The position numbers and the translations under genes are program-made. From Undaria pinnatifida (Eukaryota > Sar > Phaeophyceae > Laminariales > Alariaceae): a stretch of 64,000 bases of DNA. Below the pieces are notes generated by a model, which did not search any database, was not told the DNA's origin, and saw only the letters and a program-made list of their open reading frames with translations. Of this stretch, positions 1 to 11,518 are shown piece by piece. The stretch lies in assembly GCA_012845835.1 (NCBI GenBank), contig JABAKD010000005.1, positions 345,075-409,074 of the forward strand, given 5' to 3'. Every line of letters begins with the position of its first letter. Position 1 is the stretch's first letter.

Positions 1-2932
1 AAAGCAGTAACGGCCGAGCGGAAAAGCCCCGGTGCGATGTACCGGAAGGAGTTGGTTTCAAAAATCGGTACGAAGCTGAGTTGACCAATTGGCGTCGCGG
101 ATCGAGGTCAACAATCTAGGTGTATCATGCTGTACCGCACGGTGGCGCGGCATGGGTGGGGTATACCGCTTTCTATAGTCTGCCCATTTCAAAAGGAGCA
201 ACGCGGGCGATAAGTTCTATATCACACAAAACGCGCGAACCTCCCCCGAGAACACATAGCCGGCACCGCGTATGTTGCGGTCATCGAGGATACAGCAGTA
301 GGGGTCACCTTGGTTTTTCGCGGCGGTAGATCGTGGTGATTTGCGCGAGTGACCCCCTTGTTTCTTTCTGGCCTTTATATTCTATGCTTGCTTAATTGGC
401 TTGCTTATTAAAATTGCTAGCTGGATCCGCAGTCAAGTGTTACGCTGTACGGCGCCTAAAATTTGGCCTGACGTATTTTTTTCCGTGAGGTACAGAGCCC
501 CTCTCGCGAGTATGGTACGATATGATAGGGTGCGATAGGATATAATCGGGTATGATGACTCAAACCTGGTAGCGAAATGGGGGTATCCCCCACACCCCTC
601 ACACCGCGGCCTTGGTCAGGGTCAAGCATCACCGACCAGTCCAAGCGAGTATATCTTGAGAACAGGGCTCAAGGCAAGGCGAGATATGGTATGTGAGCGT
701 CTCCGGTTTGTTGAAGTGCCATAAACGTTTTGCAGGGGATGATCGGCAGCTGAAAAACGACGTCTCGTCTGCAATGTTCACATTTTGCAAATATTATGCT
801 AGCGTTAGCCCTTGCCATCCTTACTGATGATTGCCAACTTACCCTTTCCCGTTGTATCGTATATGGTATGATATATGTTCACGTATACTATGATATATGT
901 GTCAGGTTTTGCTTCTGCCCAAGGGGAGACACAATCTCCAGCCGGCGAATCTACGACGCCATTGCGGCCGGGTGCATACCGGTTATCACAACTACAGAGG
1001 TGGAAGCCCTCCCATTCAGAGGGTGAGCACATAGCCAGGCTGCATGTACCTGCATTTCCCTTTTGTTATCGAAAATCTTACGCTTGCTGGCGTGACGACA
1101 CATGACCCTTGAAACATTTCGCGGCAACGAATAAAGGCTGCGGTAGGAGAGGTTACCTCCACTGAAATTAAGACGAGCGAACTTAACAGCAGTGGCGTAC
1201 TTTGCGGAACACGAGAGCACCAAGGCTCAACACTTGCAAAGTAATGGGGTAGTCACTTACGCCAGTGGCCGCGAGTCACTCAAAGAAAGGGGAATTTTAA
1301 GTGCCTCATAATAGTACAATCTTAGGGTAGTCTGTGTCAACGGCAGAGCACGCCAAGCTACAGTGACACTGTAGTCATGGTTTGGATGCCCAGGCAAACA
1401 TTACCACGGAGATCGGCCGTCCGTTTCCGAGGTTGCTCTGGTGAGGAGGACCACTCACAAGAGACACCGGGCAGGTAAGGGCCATCCCACGTTTTGGGAG
1501 TGCAGCAGATTCGGAGGATTTTCTGAGCTCCTCCTCCTAACATGAGGATCTGAATATTATCAACATCATCATCACCAACATCATCATCGCTAACATCATC
1601 ATCATCAACATCATCATCATCACCGTCGTCTTCATCATCATCATCATCAACATCATCATCGTCGTCATCATAATCATCACCCGAAACATGACTTGGAAGG
1701 CATTCGTTCGCGCTCCCCGACCACAAGCGTGGTTGCCCAATTAATGCCCTGTCAATTCCCTATGAGTAGTCCTCAAACAAATCGTACTCGTACAAGCGTT
1801 CGACAAACAAAAACGAAGGTAGCCCCTCAGTTGAAGAGATCAGCCCCTAACGACACTCACATTCACAGTAACATTCACATTCACATTCACAGCAACATTC
1901 ACATTACCGCACAGGTTCGTGGGGTCCAAAACGTGCAACCCCGGCCGCACCATAGAGGGATGACTCCTGTGTACTCCTATATACACCTATAGAGTGGGAT
2001 GATTCAAACAACACGTATCTGCATCAAAACAGAAAGTGCAACCCCGTGAATAGGCACATAAATTAGACGTACAATGTTGTGAAGGTCGACGACCTTGAGC
2101 AAGTCCTCATTCGAACACTCGGGTGGGCCACAAACGTTTGGCCTCAAAGTAGCACGATTAGTACGATCACGATAACGATAACCTGCGGTGTCGTGGCATG
2201 CGTCCGCAATCCTCGGTGGGCGTCGCTGGCGTTATCGCCAGGCATCGATTATCGAAGGCAAACACATCACTGGAACGGTCTCACTGAGGTAGAATTTACC
2301 GGCTACCGCTGTAGGGAGTTCTATGTATTTTGGGCAGTGAATGCGAGTGAAATTGCCGGCACGCGCTGAGGGAGGCGGACGACACGGGTGACTACGGTGT
2401 GTCAACAATATCTTCGAGCTTGCTGGAGCCTCCTGCGATTTCAGCTGGGATAATCAAAGCGACAACAAATATATGAAGGGGTCGTCTCGCGCCAGGTAGG
2501 GTATCTGCTCAGGCGGTACCATGGAGACCTACTTGGGCATGACCCAACCTGTTCAGAAATTTCACCGGGGTGCACGACAGGTAGGACAAGACGTTCCTCT
2601 CAAACATAAAACACTACTTCGAGGTGTATGGTACAACAACCAACCCTCCAGACTATATTTCGAGTGATAATTTCGATCAGGTTTTAAAATATGTGTCCCC
2701 TAAGCGGCATGTCGGTCATTGACATTTTTTTTACAAATCCACAAACGTTGACCGGGAACTTTGGTTTCAACGATCGTTCGTGCTTATTGACATTGTTCTA
2801 ATTTGTTGTAAATGACATCATCGCTCCCTCCAGAACTGGGCTGGACTACTCGGAATTCTCCGTGATAGCAGCAGAAGGAAGCCTCAGCACGGTGGAGGGG
2901 GTCAAGGCCCTCGTGAAAGATCTCTCTTCCAG
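1..2932 (+). CDS. Exostosin-like glycosyltransferase (GT47), 3' exons, 5' end outside window
   Basis: Seen: four exons fit together in phase: <1-67, 736-775, 906-1022 and 2834-2932. Exon 906-1022 encodes FCFCPRGDTISSRRIYDAI followed by AAGCIPVI and EALPF, the C-terminal GT47 signature (P-G-D-x-x-S-x-R-x-x-D-A-x-x-x-G-C-I-P-V). Exon 2834-2932 continues with TGLDYSEFSV, the usual next block. Junctions use gtacga, gttcac, gtgagc and gtgaca donors and AG acceptors, and phases 1, 2 and 2 join without a stop. Known: GT47 enzymes are Golgi type-II membrane glycosyltransferases; the family includes heparan-type exostosins and plant wall enzymes. The N-terminal anchor and donor-site half lie upstream of the window, and the final exon is uncertain. 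Exons 1-67 and 736-775 rest on phase and family fit only. Introns hold a TIR element (286-619) and ATC and CATTCA microsatellites. Substrate cannot be read from the sequence. Confidence 0.72.
286..619. mobile_element. Degenerate MITE copy A (in GT47 intron)
   Basis: This copy is related to the elements at 4331-4600 and 6705-7112. It shares the GCGCGAGTGACCCCCTTGTT block, the GAGGTACAGAGCCCCTC block, a GGGGGTATCCCCC block and the end CGCGGCCTTGGTC. The left end is decayed. It has no coding capacity and lies inside the 68-735 intron. Confidence 0.5.
1556..1684 (+). repeat. ATC trinucleotide microsatellite
   Basis: About 130 bp of imperfect ATC/CAT repeats with CATCATCAACATCATC interruptions. 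It lies in the intron 1023-2833. The poly-Asp reading frame on the minus strand is a by-product of the repeat. Confidence 0.9.
1855..1906 (+). repeat. CATTCA hexanucleotide repeat
   Basis: Short array of ACTCACATTCACAGTAACATT-type units (CATTCA core, about eight copies) in the same intron. Confidence 0.75.
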
Positions 2933-3799
2933 GTGACATATATGTTGACATGAATACGCGCTTTATTAAAAGCGAATGCGAGTTTCGTGGTTGCGCCAAG
3001 CCAGGACCTGAAAGTTGGAGCCGTTATGAGATGGCTGATGCCGGAGGTTAAATCAGGGATTCGTAACACCGCTCACAGGCTGGTGGGCACATCGATAATG
3101 CCGCAAGCCGGTCAAACGTGGTACACGCTCCGTAGAACCGCAGCCGGCAAATTATAACCCTCAAGTTCCAAACTATGGGGTCGCGGGGCATGTAGGAGTT
3201 TCTAGTGTATACGGAGGAGGCGTTTTCCATGAGAGGAAACCAAAACAACGTTCGAAGCCACAAGGTTTGCGCGAACCACATGCAATTTCGATACCGCTGA
3301 GAACCTTGTGCTGGCACCACGTATCACTTTTGTAGATGAGCGCGGCGTGCGACGCTGACCAAGACTCATCTGTAAGACTCTCGAACTTTCTGTCTCGTTG
3401 TGATAAGAGCGACGCATGAAGCTGATCTTAGCAACGATGTGGCCAACCGAAATTCTGTAGTTGTTGTACAGTAGGATACGCTCGTTGTAAAGTAAGAAAT
3501 TTGGCGTATAGACAATACCAGGGTATATCGATTTCACATCATCGGAGGACCGATATAGTTTGTGCCTTCACTGATTGGTAGGTTAGGCTCCCCGATCTGT
3601 TGATTAAATGGGCTACAGCACTGCGCCAATTGGACGCCGGACGGTCTGAAGTGCTTAGCACTGTTTAGTGAACTGGGTGGGTGCTGCCCAGATTCTGGCC
3701 AGACTATGATGGCAATGACAATGGATGTAGGATCTACTTCGCCTAGATCGTATCCTGCCCGTTGGATGTGTATATATTTTAACATGTACCGTACGCGGC

Positions 3800-3943
3800 G
3801 TGAACAGATCGGATGAGCAACTGGCACCGCTCCGCGAAGGTCTCGCGCGGGGCAGATCCTCGACCATTTACGGCATGACTTCGGGACCAGCTCTTGCTGA
3901 CATGACACCTTTCCACGATACGGCATCAAGATTCCTGGAAGAG
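3800..3943 (+). other. Possible last exon of the GT47 gene
   Basis: An open stretch encodes LREGLARGRSSTIYGMTSGP followed by an acidic helix-like tail and a gtacgc donor-like site at 3944. The position and the aromatic-Y-G pattern resemble the C-terminal end of algal exostosin-like proteins. The acceptor site is not clear and the frame stays open past the donor, so this is a weak candidate. Confidence 0.25.
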
Positions 3944-3969
3944 GTACGCGTTAGGGGATGTAAGCTTTC

Positions 3970-4018
3970 CACACACACCACACACACTACCACACGCACC
4001 ACCACACACACCACCGGT
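3970..4018 (+). repeat. CAC/ACCAC-rich microsatellite
   Basis: Imperfect ACACACCACACACACTACC-type repeat of about 50 bp. No gene signal. Confidence 0.75.
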
Positions 4019-4330
4019 CTTTTGGTGAGCAAGGATGCCCACAGCAAACGTGGACAGCTGTTGTACTCAAGGGAGTATAGGGTACACCCTCCCTCGAATA
4101 GCGAGTCTACGTCAAACCCGACATATATTTTGGTATCCTTCCAGAGGGATGATATTGTATCCTAGAAAGCGATTAAATACACTTCGAATTGAATCTATAA
4201 GCCTAACGCCAACCTCAACACATCAACCAGTATACAGCAGGGGCTAGCACTTTCGGATCGTTCACGACGTGCCTCAATCATTTTCTCGGATCCGTGATAG
4301 CAACCTCCATACACAACCGATATGGACTCT

Positions 4331-4600
4331 GACCCAGGCTACGGTAGGGGGGTCCCCTTTTCGGCCTTTTATTTCAGTGGCGAGGGGTCACTCGCGCGAG
4401 TAACCCCTTTGTTCCTATGCGATCTTACGTTTTCTTCATGTTTTACATTGACGAAGTTAATCCGCAATGCAAAGGTGATCTAAGCTGCGCCAAAACAAGT
4501 GCCTAAATCATCTTCATCCGTGGGGTACAGAGCCACTCGTGCGAGTGGCTCAAACACATCGGTGAAAATGGGGGTACCCCCCCTACCGTAGCCTTGGTCC
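4331..4600. mobile_element. MITE copy B with terminal inverted repeats
   Basis: The left end GGCTACGGTAGGGGGGT (4338-4354) has a near-perfect inverted partner at 4576-4592 (ACCCCCCCTACCGTAGCC on the plus strand), and the inverted repeat continues outward toward GACC/GGTC. The 270-bp body has no ORF. It contains two palindromes, TCACTCGCGCGAGTAAC near 4387 and CCACTCGTGCGAGTGG near 4533. The size and TIRs fit a non-autonomous DNA transposon. The superfamily cannot be set because a clean TSD is not visible. Confidence 0.7.
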
Positions 4601-6704
4601 TCTAAAGTCTAGTGGGTTTAGATTGGATATTGTGTGTCGATGCCGGCGGGCAGGATCCACAACAAACCAACGGGCGATACAATTTTTTGGAGATCACACA
4701 TTTTTCCTTTCGGTCGCTGTGTGTGCGTGTGGGCATACGTTGTGTGAGTTGTCCGCCCTTTCCCTTGTGTGACGCACGATTGATTTCTAGTATTTTGTGT
4801 CTCGCCCACATACATACATGACTCTGACGGCTGCCAGTGATGGCCAGTGATATCCAGTGATGATTCTCTGTTAACAACCACAGTTGTACACAACATCCCA
4901 GACGTATACTTGTAGTTTCCTCTAGCGTCCTAAACGTACAGGCGAAGCGGTCAAGACAGGCAGAATCTTGGCTGTACCTGGTAATGCCTTTGAGCCTCCT
5001 CACATGAAGAGCTCAATACCTTGTACCTTGTACCTTCATCAACAATTACCTCTAAGTAATACATTGAGTCCGACCCCCATTGCGAAGTCTTGCACTATTG
5101 ATGCATGACAGGAATTTACTTCATCGTAATCTAAATCACAAACGGGGTTTCAACGATATTTTGGTTTACCTTAGTCATTTGTAAGGATCTGGTACTGATT
5201 AGAAACATACCGTCAAGGCAGGAACCAGCAATCAATGTCCTGGTCAAAAGGTGGTGTGGATGCATCCCTGTCGCAGCATGCATTCTAGTGTGATGTTGTC
5301 GTATGTTTCCCTATATGACCCCGTCCAATGGCTCCGTCCGCGATTCAACCATGTTCGGATCCGTCAACCCTCAGGTGCACAACATGTCTGCTAGTGAGAA
5401 CAAGTGGAATTGCCCTTCGTCTGAGATCAGTGAGAGCATGCTGTCTCCGAGAACTCAGGCCACGTTCCCCCCTACGGGGAAGAGCAGGTTTGCAACACGG
5501 TTAAGGCGACCGCTTTCCTTTAGTGCCTGACTGCACCAACGTCTCATCCGCGTTCTTGATTTAGCGTCTCAAGCGTTTTTTGGTTTTGACGTTTTCAACA
5601 CTTTGGTGCTTCTGGCAGTTACAATGTGCACCGCCATGGACACCGTTCATAAGCTGCCTCGCTAGTCTAGGGTGAAGATCTCATTTTAAGTTTCATGTGA
5701 GGTATTTAACCACTTAAGCCCGTGGCCTCGACTTGATTGTAACCGTTACAGTAGTACCGTAGCCATGGTAGCCGCATGTGTCTTCTTGTGGTGTACCGAA
5801 CCATGTATATCCGCGTAGTGATTGTAATCCAAGACCGGCTTTGTCACCATCTGTTCGAAACGTTGGGAGGTAACCTTCTACCGCGGACGTGAGAACCCAC
5901 GCAGGCTCGACGCACTGTCAAAAGTTTTTGTCAGCTGTCTTTAGCTTCCCCTCGACATTGCGGAAACAGAACGCGGGCGACACTCGTTACGATAGGTACG
6001 AAGTTTGGTCCGGTCGAGTGCTAAGAACAATAAGAACTTGCTTTGCCCATGGAAGGGGTTCCTAACCCTGACCTCATCACACATCACGCCCACCCAATAT
6101 CGTTGGAACACCGTACCATTCTAACGATGCGTACCTAGGCCGCGATTTTTTTCTGTGTTTCCAAATCCATTGCTTTTATCGAAATCCGCTTTTTTTGCTA
6201 GGTATAGGGCTCCTCAAGCAAGTACACACACCGCGAAATATATGTGCACCCATGCCCTGGCGTGCGTCAGCCCTCACGTGTCAACGGCGTTCCGCCACGC
6301 GTCAAGTCAACCTATGCATGCCTTGAGTTCTGCGAACCGGGAAGTTTTATAGTATGCATTGGCCCTCACTTATCTGCTGCCTCCCGGGCCCATTTTATTG
6401 CCAACGCCCTGGAATGACGGCTCGCGCACGGTGCGCCTTCTCAAAACAGAAACCTGTGGCTCCACCAATCGGAAACCATCGTGAACGTGGAGCACTCTCT
6501 GCTCTTCTGTGCCCCGCCAAACACCGGCTCACTACAGTTCAGAATGCTCGCGAAACGCATAAAGGTGTGTCTACGTTCGATGTGTGCCAACACATGTGGG
6601 TGTGTCGACCCACAATGCGTGCAAGCGCGTGCGCGCGAAGGGGCGTGTCGATTAGTTGCTAGTGTAGAGTATACAAACCCGGTATTGCATTTTGTTGAAA
6701 GAAG
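4601..6704. other. Non-coding stretch, no recognisable gene
   Basis: No supported gene is seen here. A 75-codon frame at 5303-5530 (+) and its complement contain several stops and match nothing I recognise. Around 6170-6230 a GGTATAGGGCTCCTCAAGCA segment resembles the inner block of the MITE family, and a similar one lies at about 9525-9560 inside the sulfotransferase intron. These may be very old copies. Confidence 0.4.
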
Positions 6705-7112
6705 TGACCAAGACGACGGTAGCAGGTCCCTTTTGTTCACTTCGGGCCTAGTTTTTCAGTGGCTCGGGCCACTCGCGCGAGTTACCCGTCTGCTCCTTAT
6801 GGATCTCTACCACCAGGTTTGGTGCTTGCTGCAACACCTGCTGTAACACCCGCTGTAACACCCGCTGTGAGACCTGCTATAACGCCTTGAATATAATGGA
6901 GTAAAAGAAATCTGCAATGGCATGGCAAGCGACATACGCTGCGGCAAAAAACGTGCCTGAAGTATTTTTCGTCCCCGATATAGATTGAATGGTAGTATAA
7001 TCTATGGTATGGTATGGAAAGGTATGGTATGGTATGGTATGGTATGATAGCGCTAACCATGTGGTGACAATGGGAGTATGATAACAAACTACAATATCGT
7101 CGCCTTGGTCAC
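6705..7112. mobile_element. MITE copy C, expanded inside
   Basis: The ends GTGACCAAGACGACG (6705) and CGTCGCCTTGGTCAC (7112 side) are inverted repeats. It carries the family palindrome CCACTCGCGCGAGTTACC at 6769-6786. The element is longer than copy B because it contains internal (CTGTAACACC)n and (GGTAT)n expansions around 6835-6870 and 7005-7045. Confidence 0.65.
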
Positions 7113-8044
7113 GTAGAGGTGCAACACTGGTGTTGAGGTGGGCGAAGGCATGGGGTGCGGGCATTATTAACGCGCACAAATGCATGGATTAGTGTTTGTT
7201 GTTAATGTGCACAAACACATGGAGGTATGCTTATTGTTGTCGGTGTGAACAGCAACGGCCCGACTTACCAGACCAGGAAAGTTCGTCCCGAGAAGACGCG
7301 CGTGCAAGAAGATCGATACTTGGCGTGTGATGCTTAAATTTCTCACCTTGTGCTATCTTCCTTGCACGGACGGCCGCCGAAACCTTTAGTCTCCATATGC
7401 TACCCATGTGACCGCGGAAACGGGTCCCCAGCAAGCGCATGCTATGATAGGGACAAGACCTTACTCTTACGAGTACTCTCGCTTGGATAGCGCTCTCCCC
7501 TTCCCAGCACCAGGGTTTCAGAAAAGGTGTAAGCAAAACAGGACAAACAATCTCATAGGCTAGGAATCTATCAGGTATACCCAACATAGTGTAAAGTACA
7601 TGTCGAATTCGCAGATGCTGCGTAGTCCCTCACTTAAGGAGCGCGGTGACTGAAAAATGCGTACGTTCAAGAGCACAATACTTACTGCAGCATGGTTTCG
7701 GCTTGAAACAAGCTGCCGGGAACCATTGGTGTGGCATGGTGGCTTCGATCGGTACACATGCGTTATCGGCGTACGATGCACGAACTTCACTGCGAACTTC
7801 TGCGCGAAGCTCCCTACGCTTTCTCTTTACACGTAGCACGCGTACAGTCTCGGTCAGTATCTAACATGCCCAACCTTTGACACACTTACAGAGCGTATTT
7901 CTGTCGCTAAAAACTCGTGCTGCAAGAATTTATGTCCATCTTCAACTTCTATGAGTCGATTGAGGTTTGGGGAGTATAGTATACGAATATCGATCGACGG
8001 CGTACACAAACCAAATCAACACTGGGTTTCTGTCATCTCGAGAA
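7113..8044. other. Intergenic or 5' region of the sulfotransferase gene
   Basis: No exon can be supported here. Upstream exons of the sulfotransferase may exist but are not recognisable, and no promoter motif stands out. Confidence 0.3.
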
Positions 8045-8184
8045 GGGTCCTTATTTGTAACTATGGCGAAACTTCAAAAATCGTGCTCGGTTAGTAGCAA
8101 GTCCACGTCGATCCTATCCGCCATTTTCTCTCGTGTTGATAACCTGCCCTTCTGCGTCGCCCGTACAACGTGTAAAACGCACTG
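8045..8184 (+). other. Candidate 5' PAPS-binding segment of the sulfotransferase, out of frame
   Basis: The segment encodes SCSVSSKSTSILSAIF, which has the K-x-T-S-x-L spacing of a sulfotransferase 5' phosphosulfate-binding loop. It lies directly upstream of the main sulfotransferase frame but is offset from it: a TGA at 8183-8185 ends this frame, while the downstream frame opens at 8176. No intron of plausible length fits the gap. A one-base indel, whether real or an assembly error, would explain it. Confidence 0.4.
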
Positions 8185-11100
8185 AAGGGAGTGGATCACT
8201 GGCAGGTTTCGAACGTGCCGTCGTTACTGTTTGATGTGGTGGAATCTAAACTTCCCGTCTTGGACTTGAGCAATGCTCCGTTGATGAACAAAATCTACAA
8301 GGACAACGGCAGTGGTTGGATCAAGATTGGGGTCGTCCGGGACCCGGTGACGCGGCTGCTATCGGCATACCTCGACCTCGTTCAAACGTGGCAAAACATC
8401 GAAAATAAGTCCCCAACCGACATATACGGCCAGCACCAACCGCATCGCGGACTGTCTATCGCCGACACATTAGAATGGTTCGACATCATCAGACGCCACC
8501 GGGATTTGAAGGGGGATGAAACCAAACAGCACATAGAATCCAGAGGCAAGGAACACATCATCTCACGGTCTCTGGTGAAGGATAACGATGACCGGGGAGA
8601 GAGCGACGAGGCGTCACGACGGTTACAGGAGGCAGCCGGACGTAAGATTCCTACCTTTAAGGAGCTGCTTGATGTGCTGGATGTCCATCTATGGAAGGCT
8701 CCGTTGGCGTTCAGACCCGTTTCGGGTCAATGCGGGATGGGACTGTCGTCTTTCGACACCATCATCCCCTTCGAGACACTGCAGGTATGTAATATAGTCT
8801 ACAGCACTCGAATACGGGCGCTGCAACTACATGCCAGAGAATATCTCCGACGAATGTTGTTTCGCAAATTTTCACTTGAATTAATTACGGCCAAAGGGGT
8901 AGAGTACCCCCAATTTTTTTCCGAGGAGCACAACTACTTGAGCAGTTCGTAGGCGGCGCAGTGGGCGATGTGGTGATGCGTGAAAACTAGACACTTGAAA
9001 GGGGATATGGTCGCGGCTGGCACAAGTGGCACTGTGCCGCTGAAATAACCGGCCAAACAAGGCTTTTTTCCTGCCGCAAGGTTAGGGTTGATGTTCGATC
9101 GCCCACCCTCATCTACTCATCTTACACTAACCACCGGAGCGTACTTGGACAATGCCTAAAGTGACTCGAGTACACCCCTGCCGTATCCGTAACCTCGGTA
9201 TTTGGTCATGATCATCATGATCAGCCTCATTATATCATAATCTACTGTGGGGATGCAAGACGACACTACGCCATCCTAAACGTGACGAACACGGTCCGAT
9301 CGCAGACATGGTCCAATGGCAGACATGGTTATGGTCAGCTGGACACATCATACGCAGTTGTTGGGTATCAGCGTTTGGCTGAAACGTTATCCGTATCACG
9401 GGGTTTCTTTGTCTACAATCGTTGCAACTCGACTCTTTTTTACCAGCATTTCCGTCTTGTACATATACGTAGGCAACGGGGCTATTCATCGGACAGCACG
9501 AAATCGAAATCAGTTTTCGGGCGTCGTATAGAGCTCCTCAAGGGGGAAGCCTCGAAGAAAAGATTATGCACCTTTAGCGTAGCATGCGTCGCTGCCCGCC
9601 CATCTGTGCAACGCCAACGGTGCATGTGCCATTCCATGGTCTCCAGGGAAACAACGCAGCATTGCATTCCAGGTACACCGCGGACAACACAGCATTGCAT
9701 GTACCGGGTGTTGACATAAAACGCACACAGCACACCCAGTGCACACATGACATACGGCGCATGCATCACATGCAACAAGTAAATCACATAGAACCCACAC
9801 ATTGTATAAATAGATACCGCACATGCAACGCGTATAAACTTATGTGTAAGTACAATATGCCCAGGTTTGGTTTTAGCATGGTGTTCTCCTGCGGCCGAAG
9901 CTTTTCCCATGGCTTCGGCAGCGGAACAGGTAAGAGGGCCGTGGGCAGATTACGGCGCATGTGTGGATATCGGCCGAGCTGCGTGGGGGTGCTCTGAGGT
10001 GTCAAATCGCTGAGGATTAGAGCTAGGATTAAGGTGGTACCTATGTTCGGGCTCGCTGACGCGATCAGGTGCATATACAACGCCGCGGTTGTTCAGTCCG
10101 TTTTATAAACGAGCCCGTTCCTCCCTCACATTATTATATCATTCACTCGGCTCTGTCGCCCGTTATAATCGTCGTTCCAGTACCAAGTATGTTTTACCCT
10201 CTCTGCTGTCTGCTACGATGCGCAGGTTTACGTACAACGAAAAGCAGAGCAACAAAAGCAGCATCAGCAACCGCAGGAACACGCCTTTTGAACATCATAT
10301 GTGTCTGTTACACCTAGCCCCGTGACTTACGCTGCGTAACTGACACAGAGCTTGTAACGCACTCGCCTGACAAAATGTCTCTCTCTACCCGTCTACCCGG
10401 GAGATTCGCACCTAGCTACCATTTGTCGCGTTGTAATTGTGGTTCATACGCTGCATCCGGCGGGAAGTCTCACCGAGAAAGACCCACGCAGAACGGCCCA
10501 TACTGCCGCCTGCCTCGTTTGGTCGTGTCGCGCAGGCTCTATAGAAAATAGCGTTTGTCCCGTATTGTGAAAGTATAAACTCCACCACATTATTGCTCTT
10601 GTCGCTATCTTGGTGTTGCTGTTTTTAGTGGTCGCTCAAACTCGGTACTACTTGCCTTATACTTGCCGCAGTCACGGCACAACAGCCGCCGTGCTGTTCT
10701 GTCTCTCGGTAGTCACAGCCGCAGACGATGGTTTGCGTGTATTTGTATCTTTGTGCTCACTTGATTGTACCAGGTGTGCGTGTGTGTATCTGTTGCCGTC
10801 ACAATAGTTTATACATATTGGAGGAGAGGCACAGCACCAGCAGCGGTAGAACGCCAGCCGTGCTTCAAACTACTTCCTTAGTGTCTGTAGTGACGGTGCA
10901 TGAGCATATGGTTGGTGGACAGCGGTAGGTCGAACCACGACAACAAATGAGGCCCCTTTGTACCACAGCGAAGCATCTGACCCGAAACGTGCTCCCATAC
11001 CGTGGGAGGACTCCCCACCTCGACAGACATTCCCTGCCTGTAAGTACCGATGACGAGGCATAACCACCAGCAACATGCATACGCACTTTCGATGAACTTG

Positions 11101-11518
11101 TTACACCGTTCTACAGGAAACGTCAACAATGGTGTTCAAGTCTTTGCCCGGCGACATCTGGCGTAATTTCGGGCAGTCGGGGTGGGGTCCTCACGGCAAG
11201 CACGCTTTCATGGAATTTGACTACGGAACCGTCGCGCGCCACTACCCATACGTTGAAATAAACACTGATGGATTGGTCTCAAACAAGGCTATTGAACCAG
11301 ACCTCCCCGAGTACGAAGAAGGGCAAAACAATGCCGCCCCGACGATCTCCCCCCGCGCCCAAGAGCTGTTCTCGGATGGATCGTGCGGGTGGGCCGAGTT
11401 CTACACTGATCTGAAGATGCTTGACTCTGTCGGTCGCTTGTACGGCGACGACTACGAGTTGTTCGGGTGGTATGATCTCCAGCCGTGGCGGGAGAGACTT
11501 GAACTATGCTTACATTGA
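8176..11518 (+). CDS. Carbohydrate (polysaccharide) sulfotransferase, two exons
   Basis: Seen: exon 8176-8784 encodes GVVRDPVTRLLSAYLDLVQ, the 3' phosphate-binding signature of carbohydrate sulfotransferases (R and S contact the PAPS 3' phosphate). It ends at CTGCAG with a gtatgt donor. The last exon, 11117-11518, follows a ttctacag acceptor in phase 0 and encodes IWRNFGQSGWGPHGK and the terminal YGDDYELFGWYDLQPW, a typical family C-terminus, before TGA. Joined, FETLQ runs straight into ETSTMVFKSLP. Known: these enzymes transfer sulfate from PAPS to sugar hydroxyls, usually as Golgi type-II proteins; algae use them for sulfated wall polysaccharides. The 5' PAPS loop seems to lie just upstream in another frame, and no signal anchor is visible. 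The copy may therefore be a pseudogene or lack an unseen first exon. It lies next to a GT47 gene on the same strand. Confidence 0.7.
8785..11116 (+). other. Large intron of the sulfotransferase gene
   Basis: Donor gtatgt at 8785 and acceptor ctacag ending at 11116, phase 0, 2332 nt. Inside are only short frames, a run of CAC/ACAC-rich sequence near 9690-9790 and short repeats. I recognise no coding exon, and the protein reads smoothly across the junction without one. Confidence 0.6.

Noticed and set aside
1358-1740. Minus-strand frames rich in Asp or Met
   Set aside because: They are translations of the ATC microsatellite and have no support outside it.
5303-5530. 75-codon frame and its antisense as a gene
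   Set aside because: The antisense has several stops, there are no splice signals and no recognisable domain.
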